Notes under the pieces: model-generated
Databases searched by the model: none
What the model was told of the DNA's origin: nothing
The model's input: the letters and a program-made list of their open reading frames with translations, nothing else
In this document: piece after piece, positions 13,474-25,737 of the stretch
Layout of the letters: each line of letters opens with the position of its first letter
How positions within the stretch are numbered: position 1 is the stretch's first letter
NCBI GenBank assembly: GCA_028622995.1
Contig: JAJQJQ010000043.1
Span: 1,612,001 to 1,676,000 of the forward strand
Direction: 5' to 3'
DNA length: 64,000 nt
Source of the DNA: Panagrolaimus kolymaensis
Lineage: Eukaryota > Nematoda > Chromadorea > Rhabditida > Panagrolaimidae
Program-made: the position numbers and the translations under genes

Positions 13474-15608
13474 ATGGGAAATGAGCATTCATCATCTTCA
13501 CCACAAAATTCTGCTCGAACTACAAGTCCATCATCCATTTCTTCCACCATTATAACTAAACAACATATTGATCAAAATCAACAAGAAAATTCCCAACAAC
13601 ATCCAAAAATATATAAACATCGTTCGCTATCCCCTGAAAAATCTTCAACTCCTCAACGTCAAGCTCGAATGAATCGATATCGAGCTTCGTTTAGAAATGG
13701 TTTACCTCCTCCATCCGTTGTTGCTAATGGCAATAATAATGGCGTACAACCAACATCCGGAACAATGTTAGTTACAATTAATTCAGGAGTTGAAAGTGCT
13801 CGACTTCCAAGAAGAACTAAATCCTTTCGACCTGGAGCTCAACGGTAAGTCTGACTTTTTTTTTTATCGATGTCGGCTTGAGTGCGAAGTTCAAAAGAAA
13901 AAAAATGTATTAAAGTTTTGCCATTTTTTAATTCAATTTTACTTTCACTTTTGAGATTTTTTGTAATTACAAAAAAAATGCGAAACAAAAAACATAAAAA
14001 TTTATTTAAACCTTCCAAAAAAAGTTTTATTAAGCATTTTTTATTTAAATTATCAAAGAAAAAAATCTTTCAAGTCCCAAACTTTTTGGGAATTTTCATA
14101 AGTAAATTTAACTTTCTCTGTTCAAAATGCTAATGGCATAGGCCCAACTAAGCCTGGTAAAAACAAAAAACAAAAGTCTATCTTACTTTTTTAAATTTCA
14201 AACTTTTGCTAATTTTTATTTCTTAAAAAATAAATAAGTAAAAATCATTTTATTATTTTTTCAGTGCCCCAACATCTTTTCGCCTTCCATCATGTCAAAT
14301 CACGGGATTAACAATACATCAAAAAGCTTTAATTACATCAAAATGGAAAGAAATGGATCGAGCTACAGCGCTTGAATTATGTCGAAATGTATTTGAAACT
14401 ATGTTTAAGCGAGAACCAAGATTTTTAAAAGTTATCGATTTAAAAGAAATTGATGAATGGAAAATTCATTCAAATTTTCGAATTCATATTCGTCGATTTT
14501 GTGATACTATTTCTGATGTGATTCGTCATTTAAATGAGCCCCAACTTTCGTTAAATAGTATTCGAGAATTTGGTAGTTCATATGCTTCCGAACCATCCCC
14601 AGAAGGTTCAAGTTCACCACGGCCTCATGTGCCCAGTGCATTTTGGGAAGCATTTATTTTTGCTTTAAATAATGCAGCAAAGGATATGCAAATTGAAACA
14701 AGTAGTCGAAGTAGCGAAGTAAGTAAATGAATAAAAAAAAAATTGTGAAAAGTTTTGAAAAAAAAAAGTTAAAAATTGAAAAAACTAAAAATTTTATTTT
14801 CAAAAAATTAAATAATATTTTCGCTAACTTTTTAATTTGAGAAACAAATACTAAATTGAAAATAAGCAGCAGCAATTTTTTTCGATGTGGAACTCCGTGT
14901 TAGTCTATTTTAGGCAACTACTTTTTAATTAATTGGAAGTTAATTCCTTTCTCTAAAAAATTTTATTAATCGAAAGAAACTTTTTAGTTTATTTAATTTT
15001 GGATTTCTTGAAACAAATTCCATTAGTTTTTTATTAAATTGGCGAAGAAAAAAAATTGAAAAAAAAAACATGAGTTTCTGAAGATTAAAAACATTTTTCT
15101 TTAAAATCTTGAATTAACAAAGTTTTTAAACTTTTTTCTTAAAGTCTATGTTATCTTTTTTTAGAGTCCAACATCTATTGATCGTCGATTTTTATTACCA
15201 ACTTCCACAACAGCCATGGATGATTCGCCTTCACCACTTAATAATTATTCATGTTCATCCTTAACCCTTCATTCATCATCTGCGCCTCATATGCGTCGAT
15301 TATTAACAAATATGTATTCAAATACTAATGGAATAAATTGTGGTTCTGTATGTCCCAGGGCTGCTGAAGCATGGAATATTCTAGCTATATTTATTGTAGG
15401 ACAAATGAGATTTGCATATGAACTTGAAAGATTATTACAAGTTGAAATAAAACGTTTGGGAATTTCAACCACTTTATCTGCAGCTGCGGCAGTGGCGGCT
15501 GTAGCTGCTTCATCGTCTCCTTCTAATTCTTCATCGGTGGTCGTCGGTGGCAACAATCCCCAACAACAACAATCTCCGCAACAAAATGTGCAATTTTCTA
15601 TTGCATAA
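13474..15608 (+). CDS. N-myristoylatable globin-domain protein (nematode neuronal-type globin)
   Basis: Three exons, 13474-13844, 14265-14718 and 15165-15608, give 422 residues with intact frame. The start is the ATG opening MGNEHSSSS, a good N-myristoylation signal; an upstream in-frame ATG at 13420 would bury that glycine. Residues 1-125 are Ser/Gln-rich. The globin fold follows: helix A/B with SKWKEM, the MFKREPRFL CD region, and helix E with NFRIHIRRF, where His198 fits distal position E7. The F-helix segment reads IREFGSSYA, with Tyr230 where the proximal His F8 is expected. A Ser/Pro-rich insertion separates helix F from the segment SAFWEAFIFALN (helix G), and helix H (AWNILAIFIVGQMRF) is in exon 3. 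The tail has Ala and Gln runs. The family transports or senses O2 or takes part in redox signalling. Membrane anchoring by the lipid is inferred. A polyadenylation signal AATAAA lies near 15790. Confidence 0.85.
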
Positions 15609-15984
15609 AATTATTATAAATATACGTTAATTTAAAATTTGTGAGGGGCATTAATAATAACTTCCAATAATACTTGTTTCTATTATATAAATGTATGTGT
15701 TCCGGTAATAACCAATTATTTATTTTTTTTTGATCTGTTATTTTTTATTTTACTTTTCGTATTGATTGACGGGTGATAAATAAAAATAAACTTTAATAAA
15801 ACAGTAATAAAGTTTATCAAACAACAATTTTTATTCAACATACATTTTAAACGAATTTTGAAACAAATAATAAAGTTGATCGTTAGCTACTAAAGATTTT
15901 TTGCTCAAACAAAAAAAAGACATTGAAAAAGTGAATTTCTATTATCAAAAATCTTATTTTCTTAGTTTTCTGTGTATTCTTTCT

Positions 15985-18070
15985 TTAACACGCATAATTT
16001 GATGAATTGGAAATTGGTGGTGGACATGTTTTAGAATTTTTTGGTACTTGCAGACATATGTGTTGCACATAGTTATTTCCGTTACTACCTAATTCGTTAA
16101 ATTGCCAACAATTTCTTGTATTATTCCAAGAACAGTAATTATGTTTATAAGCGCCATTATATAGTTTTATTGCCACTCCATTCTCAATAGGCGAATCCGA
16201 TCCATCCATAAAAACACAATTTGCCACTGCATGGCATGGCACAGGAATATCTTTGCTATTATTTTCATCTCTTGCTTGCTTTCTTTGTTTATTCATCCAA
16301 TTATTTGCATAAACTTTATTTTGTTGAATCTTTAATAATCCATCATCAATGTTGATCTTCCAATTCCAAAGATCATCACAAGTTGGCTCGGGAGTGTTAG
16401 TGATTTGATAAATCCCATATCCATAATCAGAAGAATTTTTAGGATATCCTGAAGATCCAAATTGATGATACTGACTTTCTCCTTTGGCTATATATTGGGC
16501 ATACCAAATTGAATTTTGTGCAATAATATATTTAATTACTTCACTATCTTCTGGTTGAGTTCCCAAAATTTGAAATTTTATTGTTCCACTTTTTTGTTGA
16601 CTATCTAACCATGTTAATGTGGCATTTCCACCCGATACTGAGTTTAATTTAGAGGTAATATTCCATATTGGGTTGTTCCCAGTAAATTCTCCAACATTAC
16701 AATTTCTTATGTTATATTCTACTTTACTTGAATTTGCTTTAGACGAAACTGTATATTCATATTCAACTTTGAAATTCCATTGAACAGTATTTTGTGCATT
16801 TTGGGCATCGCAATAATACGCTGTTAATTGAGGCATTAATGCATCTTTTGTTATGTAAGCTATTCCACCACTTTTAATTTCGTTATTATCCGATATTAAA
16901 TGTACCAATGAATTATCTTTTGAAAAATTATTGTTACATGGAGAAAGGCAAGGCATAGTAAAATACCATGCAGTGTCAGTAGTTCCATCACAATTAGGCT
17001 CAACATCAACTCGTAATTCTTGGGATTTACCCGAAAATGTAATATTTACATTTTGTTCTCCATCAGTTCCCACACAACCGCTATCAAATATACTTGCTCC
17101 TTCATATGTTACCGTTACATGATCTGGTACACTATAAGTTTCATAACTAAACATTAAAGTTCCAGATGTTCGACCCATTTTATATCGACGTGTAACAGGA
17201 GTGTTAGCTCCTGCAACCTGTTCACCATCACACGTTGTACAACTGGATGAAGCACATTGAGAATTAGATGCAGCATCACATTGTGAACCACATGCAATTG
17301 GAAGGGGATTATCAAAATTTCCAGGTGATCCTTCATTTGAATCAGAAATTGAGTAAGGCTTCCAACTTATTACGCTGCAAGCCCCTTCAGCTGAATTAGA
17401 ACACATATTTTCAGCCATACGTATTTTTAATTGATAAATTTCACTTGAATCTGGTAAATTTCCAACTAAGCTAAGGCCCGAATCATATTTAGATGCTAAT
17501 GATAATGGTATGACAGTGATGAGGGAAGAATTGCCAAATCGTATACCAATATTTCCTTGAACCTCCGCATCGCTAAAAATTAACTTTCCATATAAATATT
17601 CTTTTTTATGATATTTGAAACACAAACCTCTCCATTCTAGTCACATTTAGAGGTGGTAAGCGAATATAAAAAAAACTCATTCGACCTGTTTCAGCTACAA
17701 ATGAAGAATTATCCACATTAATTCCAATTTGATTAAGTAAAGTTATATTTACTTCTAATGGAGCACTTTCTGATGAACCTTGACTCAATTCATTTATATC
17801 AAAAGTTAAACTTCCATTTGGAAAAGTTGAATTTAAACTTATTTCATCATCTAATGATGCACCTTCAGGTGTTGTACTTTCAAATATCGTAATCGTTGTT
17901 ATGTCTGTAGATAACAGGAATGAAGCGGTGGAATACGAAATGGTTGAAGAGCTGGGTTCATCTTTATCATGCTTCTTCAAAGCTAAAACTAGCGTAATTA
18001 CAATAGCAACAACAATAATTATTGCTATTCCTACAAAAATACAAGCCCATGTTGTCTTCTTCATGATCAT
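15985..18070 (-). CDS. Membrane-anchored lysozyme/transglycosylase-like protein, candidate bacterial transfer
   Basis: Two exons, 18070-17628 and 17572-15985, are joined across a 55-base GT-AG intron. The frame is preserved (codon AG/C) and the product is 676 residues. After a short cytoplasmic start (MIMKKTT) comes one hydrophobic helix at about residues 8-31, then a Lys/Asp patch and a Ser/Thr-rich stalk, so it is probably a type II surface protein. Around residues 220-300 is a beta-rich segment with SYETYSVPDHVTVTYEG and DSGCVG. Residues about 500-570 carry the glutamate-containing motif KGESQYHQFG, then GYGIYQITN and WNWKINIDDGLLKIQ. This order resembles the SLT/lysozyme-like fold seen in bacterial secreted peptidoglycan hydrolases; the Glu of GES would be the catalytic acid. 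The C-terminal part has paired cysteines. A role in attacking bacterial cell walls is inferred. Bacterial origin is suspected from motif style only; the intron argues it is nuclear. Confidence 0.65.
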
Positions 18071-18493
18071 TCATTCCATAACATAAAAAATAATTTCTAT
18101 GACAATGACAAAGAATTTTTTTATGTGGTTTTCTTTATTACGACAGACATATTCTTTGGTGTCTTATAAAAAATTTGATAACTTTTTGCTCCATTTTTTT
18201 CTTCTTCTCCTTAAGCCGCTTTAAGTTATTTGATGATAAAAAATAATATTGAGTGCATAATTAACTTTCCAAATAAATTTATTGATGATAGACGACGGCG
18301 TTTTTCATCATTCAAGCCTAAGCAAAAATGAAGCCTTTACTTCAATTAACAAGCTTCTTTCTGCCTTATCAGTGGTACTAAGAGAAAGCAAATTTTTGTT
18401 TGCATCAAAACAAAAGCAATAAAGTTACTTTAAAGCGAAAACACAACAACATGATTCTCAAAATTATAAAATAATGGAAAGGTGTGTTACAGC
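18071..18493. other. Intergenic DNA between the lysozyme-like gene and the hAT MITE
   Basis: Ordinary AT-rich sequence, with no open frame or RNA gene visible. It should contain the 5' leader of the minus-strand lysozyme-like gene. The last eight bases, 18486-18493 (GTTACAGC), are one copy of the target-site duplication of the neighbouring MITE. Confidence 0.5.
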
Positions 18494-18881
18494 CAGTGTT
18501 GTCACGCCGCCGCCGCCGGCGGCGGCGGCGGCAATTATTTTGGCTTGGCGGCGGCGCCGCCGCCGACGGCGATACAAAAAATTAAGTTTTATAAATAACC
18601 AAAGGGATAACCAAGGCAATCTTTTTTTCAGAAATTTCTAAATTCAACATGATTTCTTGTTTGGTATATTTATTTGTCGATATTTGAGCTTTCCAGAGAG
18701 ATATGAGGACTAAGCAATAACGTTCTAATTTTTTTCCAAAAAATTTATAAAATCCAAAGGGTCCTCCCTTTGGTAAAGTTTGTACTACAATTAACGCCGC
18801 CGGCAGCGCCGCCATCGCCGCCGCCGCCGCCGGCGGCGGCGGCGGCGGCGGCGGCGATGAATTAAAAATATGACAACACTG
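18494..18881. mobile_element. hAT-type MITE carrying GCC/GGC triplet repeats
   Basis: A 388-base element begins CAGTGTTGTCA and ends with its exact inverted complement TGACAACACTG. It is flanked on both sides by the same eight bases GTTACAGC (18486-18493 and 18882-18889). An 8-base duplication and CAGTG-type termini are the hallmarks of hAT superfamily transposons. No transposase is present, so it is non-autonomous. Inside are two self-complementary blocks of (GCC)n/(GGC)n, about 18504-18570 and 18796-18855, extraordinary in DNA that is otherwise about three-quarters A+T. They would form strong hairpins. A 107-residue minus-strand open frame that includes poly-Pro and poly-Ala is the repeat read in frame and is not supported as a gene. 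Confidence 0.9.
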
Positions 18882-19024
18882 GTTACAGCAATCATAAATA
18901 TTCATTTATTTTTTCTTTAGAAATAAGTTTAATAAAGACAACAACAATAAAAATATTTCAAACAATAAAAGACAAAACTTAGACAAAAATCAACAACAAC
19001 AAAAAGTTATATAAATCATCTAAA

Positions 19025-20452
19025 TTAAGACACAGTTTTGATAGCAGTAACAAGATAACCAGATGCAACATGAGTTTGAAGCATAGGATGACATCGATCA
19101 CGTAACACTTGCATTTCACGATTAGATTGTTCATGAATTTGAATACTAATTGCATCATTTGCTTCCAAAAATTCAACCACATCATACACTTCTTCTTGAA
19201 TAATAGTATACACTACTACAGTACCAGAAGATCGAAGAGATTTATAACATCGTTGAAGGAGTTCGAGTGGACTAACAGAATTTCCAACAATGATGAGAGA
19301 ATCTAATAAACTTTTTTCCAAAATTCTTTCATGTATCCAAATCAGTTGTTCTTTAGCGCTAACTTCAGCAAAAATATTTTCATTCGTATAATCATTTGAT
19401 TCTTCAATCGTTGGCGTTTCATTTGATTCATTTTCCATCATTTGATGAGGTGGCAGAGGTGTTTCATTAACAATAACTTTAGCTAAATTTGATAATCGTA
19501 TTGGTCGAAATGGCATGGATTCAATTGGATTGAAATTCATTGCTTGTAAAGCTTCATGTGAATTAAAGGTAAGATTTTTGTAAAGAAGATATAATTCTCC
19601 TTTTCCATCAAGACGTTGAAGGATTGCAGCACTTATGAGACCACAAGCTTCATCAAACACTAACACTTTTGAACCACCGATGATTGAAGCATGATACAAA
19701 ATACTTGAAAGCATATCAGGTCTAAAAATTGTTAATGGTTAAAGTAATAAAAAGACAAGAGAACCGTAAATAAGCACAAGATTCAGAATTTCGTCGATAA
19801 ATGGTTTGTGCAATCATTCGAATTGTTGGCGCAAGAATATAAACTTGATCTGAATGATGTTTAGCTTTTTTAAAAACATATTTTTCTTTTGAATAATCTG
19901 TTCGTTCAGCAAAATTGACATTTCCTTGAACCAAAGTTGAAACCTAAAAGACAAACGTCATTAATGTCGCGAGCATTCAAGAAAAAAGAAACCATACAAT
20001 CACGCTAGTGCTAGCACCCGAAGTTTTCATAGCTGTAATTTCTTCCATTGTAACAATTTGAGCAGTAATTTTTGCTGGTGGAGCTTCATTATCATCGACA
20101 TCTTCTTCTAATGGTCGTTTACGGTTTTGAGTTGTTGAATTAGTAACATTTGGGCGAAAATCTTCCAATGCTAAAATATCAAACATAAATTTATGCATGT
20201 ATACCTTTCAAAAAAATCCTTACTTTTAAGATGTTCACTTCCACCATCGGTTGGAGTTAAAGATGCACCAATATGACCATTTTTAACTTCAAAAAGTCCA
20301 TAAGCTTTACCAATAGCATTTCCAAGATTCACTCGAAGCTTTTCAATTGTAACATTTGATCGTTCATTCACTTTAGCTAATCTTAAATGATCGCCTTTTT
20401 GTTTTCGAACAATTACATATTTTCCCAATTCTATTATTGATGCTGATGCCAT
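19025..20452 (-). CDS. TRMT6: TRMT6/Gcd10: tRNA m1A58 methyltransferase non-catalytic subunit
   Basis: Four exons, 20452-20224, 20170-19998, 19943-19765 and 19721-19025, give 425 residues in frame. The family pairs with the catalytic TRMT61 subunit to methylate A58 in the T loop of tRNAs in the nucleus and binds the tRNA. Signs of the family are the N-terminal beta domain (GKYVIVRKQKGDHLRL, then LGNAIGKAYGLFEV), the acidic linker with KRPLEEDVDD, the segment HSDQVYILAPTIRMIAQTIY, and the Rossmann-like C-terminal half LRPDMLSSILYHASIIGGSKVLVFDEACGL and later SLLDSLIIVG. As expected of the non-catalytic subunit, the glycine-rich SAM loop is degenerate. The ATG lies five bases after a TTTTTTAG acceptor, which suggests trans-splicing. 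The length is near that of animal orthologues. Confidence 0.9.
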
Positions 20453-20937
20453 TATTTCTAAAAAACAAAAAAAGAGGTAAGAAAATGAGAAACATAAATA
20501 CAAAACAAAATAAATCGAAGCGCAAAATACAAAACAACGCCACACGAATGGATGCGAACGTTTTCGATGATAAAATGATCGAAGAGGAAGTGTTTGTTAC
20601 ATAGTTAATGGGATGTTTTTTAGGCCAAATAAATTATAAAATTATATGAAAAAGTGGCGAATACTAACAAAGTAATAAAACTCTTTTTTAAAAAGAAGTT
20701 CCTCTCATCAAATAAAAAAAAAGTTTGATAAAAAGTGTTTCACCGGCGATGAGAACTCTCAAAACGAAAAGAAAAAGCAAAGTTAAAGTTTTTTTTCAAA
20801 AAATATTTTTTTCAAAGACTTCGAACTTTGAAGAAATTATTTTTTTGTTCCACAAATTTGATTTGATTTTTGATAATTATATTATTGGTTTGATTGATAA
20901 TTATTTTTTTATTTATATATATATCTCATTAAAAATT

Positions 20938-22182
20938 ATGGATTCCCCTATTGTTGCTGCGGTCGTTGCTGCATCACCGTCAACCTCATCATTGCCTTTA
21001 TCTTATACAGATTCATTATTAAAACTTAAAGCTGATGTTGATGATGTATTAGCTCCATTAAAAGCTTTAAACGATGAACAACAACAACATCAACCAAATA
21101 AACAACACCAACAAAAGCATCATCAAAAATCAATGGAAATTGAACAACAAATTTTTTATATGAAAAGATTGGAAAGTTTTAATAAATTTGTAAGCCCCTT
21201 TAATGTGACCCAATTTCTTGATTAATAACTTTTTAAACTTTTTTTAAGCGCGGAAATTGGTTAAATTTACCTCCTCGTATTAGTCCCATATCCCTTGCTT
21301 CACATGGATGGAATGCATACAAGGAGGATACGGTGAAATGTGAGCAATGTAATGCATTTTTAAATGTTAAAGTTTCTTCCTCCAACAATTCATCATCTTC
21401 AGCTAATGGAGGAGATTTGAATGAACAAAAATTTGCTATTAAGTAAGTTCCTTTTTTTCATCAAGAATAAATATTCCAAAAACCCTTAAATAAATTTTTA
21501 AGTATAAAAAACCTTTTTTTAAAGATATATTTCTAATCAAATTCGATCGAAACATGATTCAAGTTGTATTTGGTATTCGAAAGTTATCACTCAACTTCCC
21601 GATGAAGATTTTAATCTTCGTGAAGCATTTATCGCAGTTAAATTACTTCTTCGAAAACATAAAAATCAACCATTTGATTATTATAAAACAATAAATCGTG
21701 AACCAATATTAGATGAAAAAATGACGGAATATCTTCAAACTTTATTAAAAGAAAATGAAAAAGCTTGTTTAATTTCATTTCATGCATGGTTGCCCGACGA
21801 CGATACAAATTATTCCATGATTGATGGATTAAAATGTCGATTATGTGCAGCTCGAATTGGAATAGATCCATATATAATGAAAATGCCATTTAATCCAATA
21901 AAATTTCATGAACGATATTGTCCTGTTCGAGTAAATACTAAAGCATTTCAAGAAAATATTTTATTAAGAAATATGGATGATTTAAAGGTACACATAGCTG
22001 CTTTTTCGTTCCAAAACTTATTAATGATAGAGAAATTTTAGGGTCCAAATAATATTGCTGAAAATTTGCGAGGCATTCATGATTATATTGATTATTTCAA
22101 TACTTCAACCGAAAACAATGAGGTCGTTGTTGGTGAATCAACTCAAACTTCATTTGTTAATTCAAAGAATTTATCTTCTTAA
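20938..22182 (+). CDS. ZC3HC1: ZC3HC1/NIPA-like C3HC zinc-finger protein
   Basis: Four exons, 20938-21189, 21249-21442, 21525-21987 and 22042-22182, code for 349 residues in frame. The conserved core is RGNWLNLPPRISPISLASHGWNAY, then the zinc ligands CEQCNAFLNV and, after a Ser/Asn insertion, KHDSSCIWY, a classic C3HC arrangement. A second module, with FHAWLPDD, LKCRLCAARIGI and FHERYCPVR, matches the Rsm1-like domain. The mammalian family member is a nuclear-pore-basket protein also described as an F-box-like substrate receptor (NIPA). Exons 2 and 3 are preceded by TTTTTTAAG and TTTTAAAG, so their acceptors end in AAG instead of CAG or TAG. The start is the ATG opening MDSPIV; upstream AT-rich codons in the same frame look non-coding. 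It is divergent from TRMT6, about 0.5 kb away. Confidence 0.85.
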
Positions 22183-22363
22183 TCTGTTAATACACTTTGT
22201 TATAGTTTTTTATGTTAAAGGAAATAAAAGTTTAAAACAAAAAGGCACAGTGTCTCATGGTTTCCGAGAGCACAAAAGTTTGTACATAAAAATCCAATAT
22301 CTTTATTAAACTCAACAACAAACAATAAAACACTTTATGAAACAACAATAACATAAATAATTA

Positions 22364-22475
22364 TTATTTCTTTCTATCATAAATCCATTTGTAAACAGCT
22401 GCTTTTGTGGCTGTACCTTTCTTTACCAATTTAGGCTTCAATTCGCTTCCTTTTGAATCTTCCAAAGCTTTCTTT
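22364..22475 (-). CDS. 3'-terminal exon of an unrecognised basic protein
   Basis: On the minus strand a 36-codon stretch ends in the basic, well-composed sequence ATKAAVYKWIYDRKK followed by TAA, with a polyadenylation signal AATAAA near 22300. Upstream the frame is closed by a stop beside AAGAAAGC, and no convincing ATG or CAG/TAG acceptor is visible. It is either the last exon of a gene whose other exons I cannot find or the remnant of a dead copy. Its 3' end converges on ZC3HC1. I do not recognise the family. Confidence 0.35.
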
Positions 22476-22741
22476 AATTATTACTCACATTTCCAACTTT
22501 GTTTGTTGCTAAAATTCTTTATCGAATTTGCGTTTATCAATACTCAAAATGGATAAAAGAGAGGAGATGAGATTTTATCTTTTAGCAAAAAAGTACTTCG
22601 ACTTTTTATCTTCTTTTTTGTTGTTGCTTGGAATTTATTTTGAATGGAGTTATTAGGTATTTAATTTATCGATTATTCTTGCAAATTTTATTTTACATAC
22701 AAAAAACAAAAAAGCCAATTATTTTTATTATAAAAAAAAAA

Positions 22742-25704
22742 TTAAAATGATTGGTAAACATTAGAACTCGATTTTATGCTAATATTAAAATGAGGCTTGT
22801 CTCCAATAAGTGGTAATGATTCCAGAAAAGATATAACAGTGGCTTTTAAAATGTTAAAATAATTTTGTTTAACCGGTTTAGGAAAAAATCGAATAGATAT
22901 TAGAGATCTTGGAAGACATGAATCCTGAAAATATGAAAATATTTCGATTTATTTTTTGAAAATTATGCGCATTAAAAAATTAACAATATTCTCTTACCTT
23001 TATAAATTGACAAAAATTTTCAGGATCAATACGATGACGTAAGTTACTAAAAATTAAATGGTTCAGCTTTTTTTCCCGGTTTACATTAATAAGTTCATCT
23101 TTCTCTATTTTACCATTTTTGTTAGAATATCTAAAATCTTATAATTCATTCAAAAGCTTACGAAGCTTAAAAATTTTTTAGTTCCCTTTAAAAATAATAT
23201 TTACATATACTTTTCATTATTAATTTTTTCGTGAATTTACTTTTCCTTATATTTTTTATTATAAAATCCTTACACGAATTTTGATATATTTAGAAATAAA
23301 TCCAAAATTTCATTCATTTTAGCTTTAGTTAAATCAGTGCGATAATAATTTGCTTCTGAAGAACTAAAATATTTTAAAGCCTTTGAATTTGAAGATAAAA
23401 TTCTTAAATCTTCAAATGATAAATCATAAGGTATGCTCCTAATTGAAATAATTATTGGATTGAAATATGTTATTTTGGAATTTAATAAATTTATATCATT
23501 GGAAGTAAAATAACTTAATTTTAATATTCCATGAAGCCATAATTTTTTAATGTTATTAATATAAAATTCATTATTAAAAGGTGTTTGTAATGAAAGTTTT
23601 TCATTTTTCCATTTCGAAATTAATTTATTCATATCAAGATTATCACATAAAAGTTCTTTTCGATAATTGAAGAAATATTTACAAGTTTCATATAATTTTT
23701 TTGTTCCCAAAAATGAAGTATGTGCTTTTCCAATATAATCGATATAACTTTGTGACAATGAAAAATGTTGCTTTGTTGTTGGAATTAAATAATTTAAATC
23801 ATTTTGAACATAAAATATTTTTGGTTTAGATTTTCTCTCCGGAAAATTATACTTTGAAGGTTTTTCATTTGGAAAGTCATAATCGCATAATAAACTTGGA
23901 TAATCATAGTTTATGGATTCTTTCTTTATTAAAAATGGATAAGGAAAAAGGCTTTCCCAAGGGATTTCTGGCGAAATTTCTGAATCTAAATTTTCATCAG
24001 GTAAAAAGTTTTTTAATAATTCAAAATAATTTTCATTTCTAATAAAATCCATAAACATTTTTGATGGCTGCTGTTGATCGTTGTTAATTGATTTCCAAGC
24101 TCTTTTAATAAGTAAAATAAGAACATAATCATTGTTGGAAGATTTGCCTGAGCCAAAAATCTTTTCAAATTTTATTGTATCAATCCACCATTTTGCTATT
24201 GGGCTTTTTTGTAAAGCAAAAAATTCAATGCTTTTTCGATATTCTTCCAAATTTGATTTATCTTCAATAAAAAATCGACAATATCTTGAAAAAACTGTGA
24301 GAACCCACTGAAACCTTTTTTCTTTAAATTCTTAGCAACAAAAAAAAAATTGGCTTACGATATCTGAATTTTTTTGTAAATATTTTATATATAATAACCA
24401 AAGTTGCTTGTTTCCAGGATTTAAAGCAATTCTGCATTCACATGTTTGATAAATAAATTCTCGATCATTTGTTAATTTTATAAAATTAAACCATTCTTCA
24501 ACATTCGAATATGAAGCCATTATCTTTTTATAAATTAATTTTGCCGCTTTTAAGCTTCGTTTTTGTTCACCATTTAATTGATCTCCTTAAAAATAAATAT
24601 AATTTTTAGGTAGCTTAAAAACAATTTGCATTATTTAAAAATAGTTTTACCAAAAGTTTGTATGTATTTCAAATAAAGTCGATCCAATGATTCGTGAGGA
24701 AAGTTTAATGCTTCTTCAACTAATCTTCGACATTGATCTTTGATTTCGATTTCATTGGTTTTGCTCATGAAGAAACTAAACGCATGCTTTGATAAACGTA
24801 TCTCATCTTTAAATCCAAGATTTCGAGAAAAAGGTAAAACCTAAACTTTTTTTTTCGTAGAAAATAGAATAAAATATTATTAACATTATTTTTCTTACCT
24901 TTAACATTAAAAATGGATAAAAATCTTCTGAATAAAAATGTGAGAGAGCTTTATTTGAATAAAATTCAATAATATCTTTATCGGAATTTAGTTGTTTAAT
25001 AATTCTAAAATATTCTTTTAATTACTCTTTGACTTTTTTTAATGAAAGAAGCGAGAAAAATCGAAAATTCTTAATTGTAAAATTGAAGTGGATTTTATTT
25101 TTGCTTTAAATATATAAAAAAAAATTATCATTTCCATTTCCAGAAGAAATAAGCTTTCCTTCTTTTATGAAAAATTTTAAGCTTTCATTTCCTCCATCCG
25201 TCTTTTCCTTTTTTTTAAGAAATTTGCTTTTTCTTCTATAAACTCCATCAACGTTTTAGAAAATAAAATCTGTCCTCAATATGAACCTTAAAAAAAGCAT
25301 GGTTCAGTTTCGATGGTACTATGATCACTAAACAACACCTTTACCATAACAAAAAAATGTTAAAATTAATTAGCAAAAAAGCAAAAAAAATAAATATTAT
25401 ATGATTCTTAACTTTGGAAAAAAGTGCAAAATAAGCTTTTAGATAGGTTATTCAAGACACTTCTTTCAATGAAATAAATCTTTAAAAAATTTAAAATGTA
25501 ATTTAAAAAAGCCATAAAAACAACAAACTCAAAAACATTTATCCACATTCGCGGAATCATTGTATAAACTTCTGAAAATTCATCATATAATTTTAGTTTA
25601 ATATTTAAATCTTCTGTTCCAATAATTTTGTCCATACATTCATCATAAGCTTGGAGATAAAATGATGGTAAATAATCAAGATCTAGAGAAGTTAAAAATA
25701 CCAT
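22742..25704 (-). CDS. HAT-repeat plus RRM protein, SART3/Prp24-like
   Basis: Clear exons are about 24585-24359, 24307-23274, 23130-22998 and 22924-22742, with further ones at about 25006-24901, 24837-24651 and 25704-25545. The junction between the last two blocks named (25.0-25.5 kb) is unclear. The N-terminal part is a chain of half-TPR (HAT) repeats, for example YDEFSEVYTMIPRMWINVF, VEEWFNFIKLTNDREFIYQ and CECRIALNPGNKQLWLLYI. The last exons give a segment like an RNA-recognition motif: LNHLIFSNLRHRIDPENFCQF then RSLISIRFFPKP. HAT repeats followed by RRMs is the layout of SART3/Prp24, the U6 snRNA recycling factor. The sequence is very divergent, and Prp39 or Utp6 relatives are alternatives for the repeat part. 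The first exon starts with ATG directly after TATTTTAG, compatible with trans-splicing. Confidence 0.6.
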
Positions 25705-25737
25705 CTAAAATATGAATTCTTTAATGCGTCATGTCGA

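Noticed and set aside
18582..18905. 107-residue open frame with poly-Pro and poly-Ala
   Set aside because: It is the GGC repeat of the MITE read in frame and includes the element's terminal repeat.
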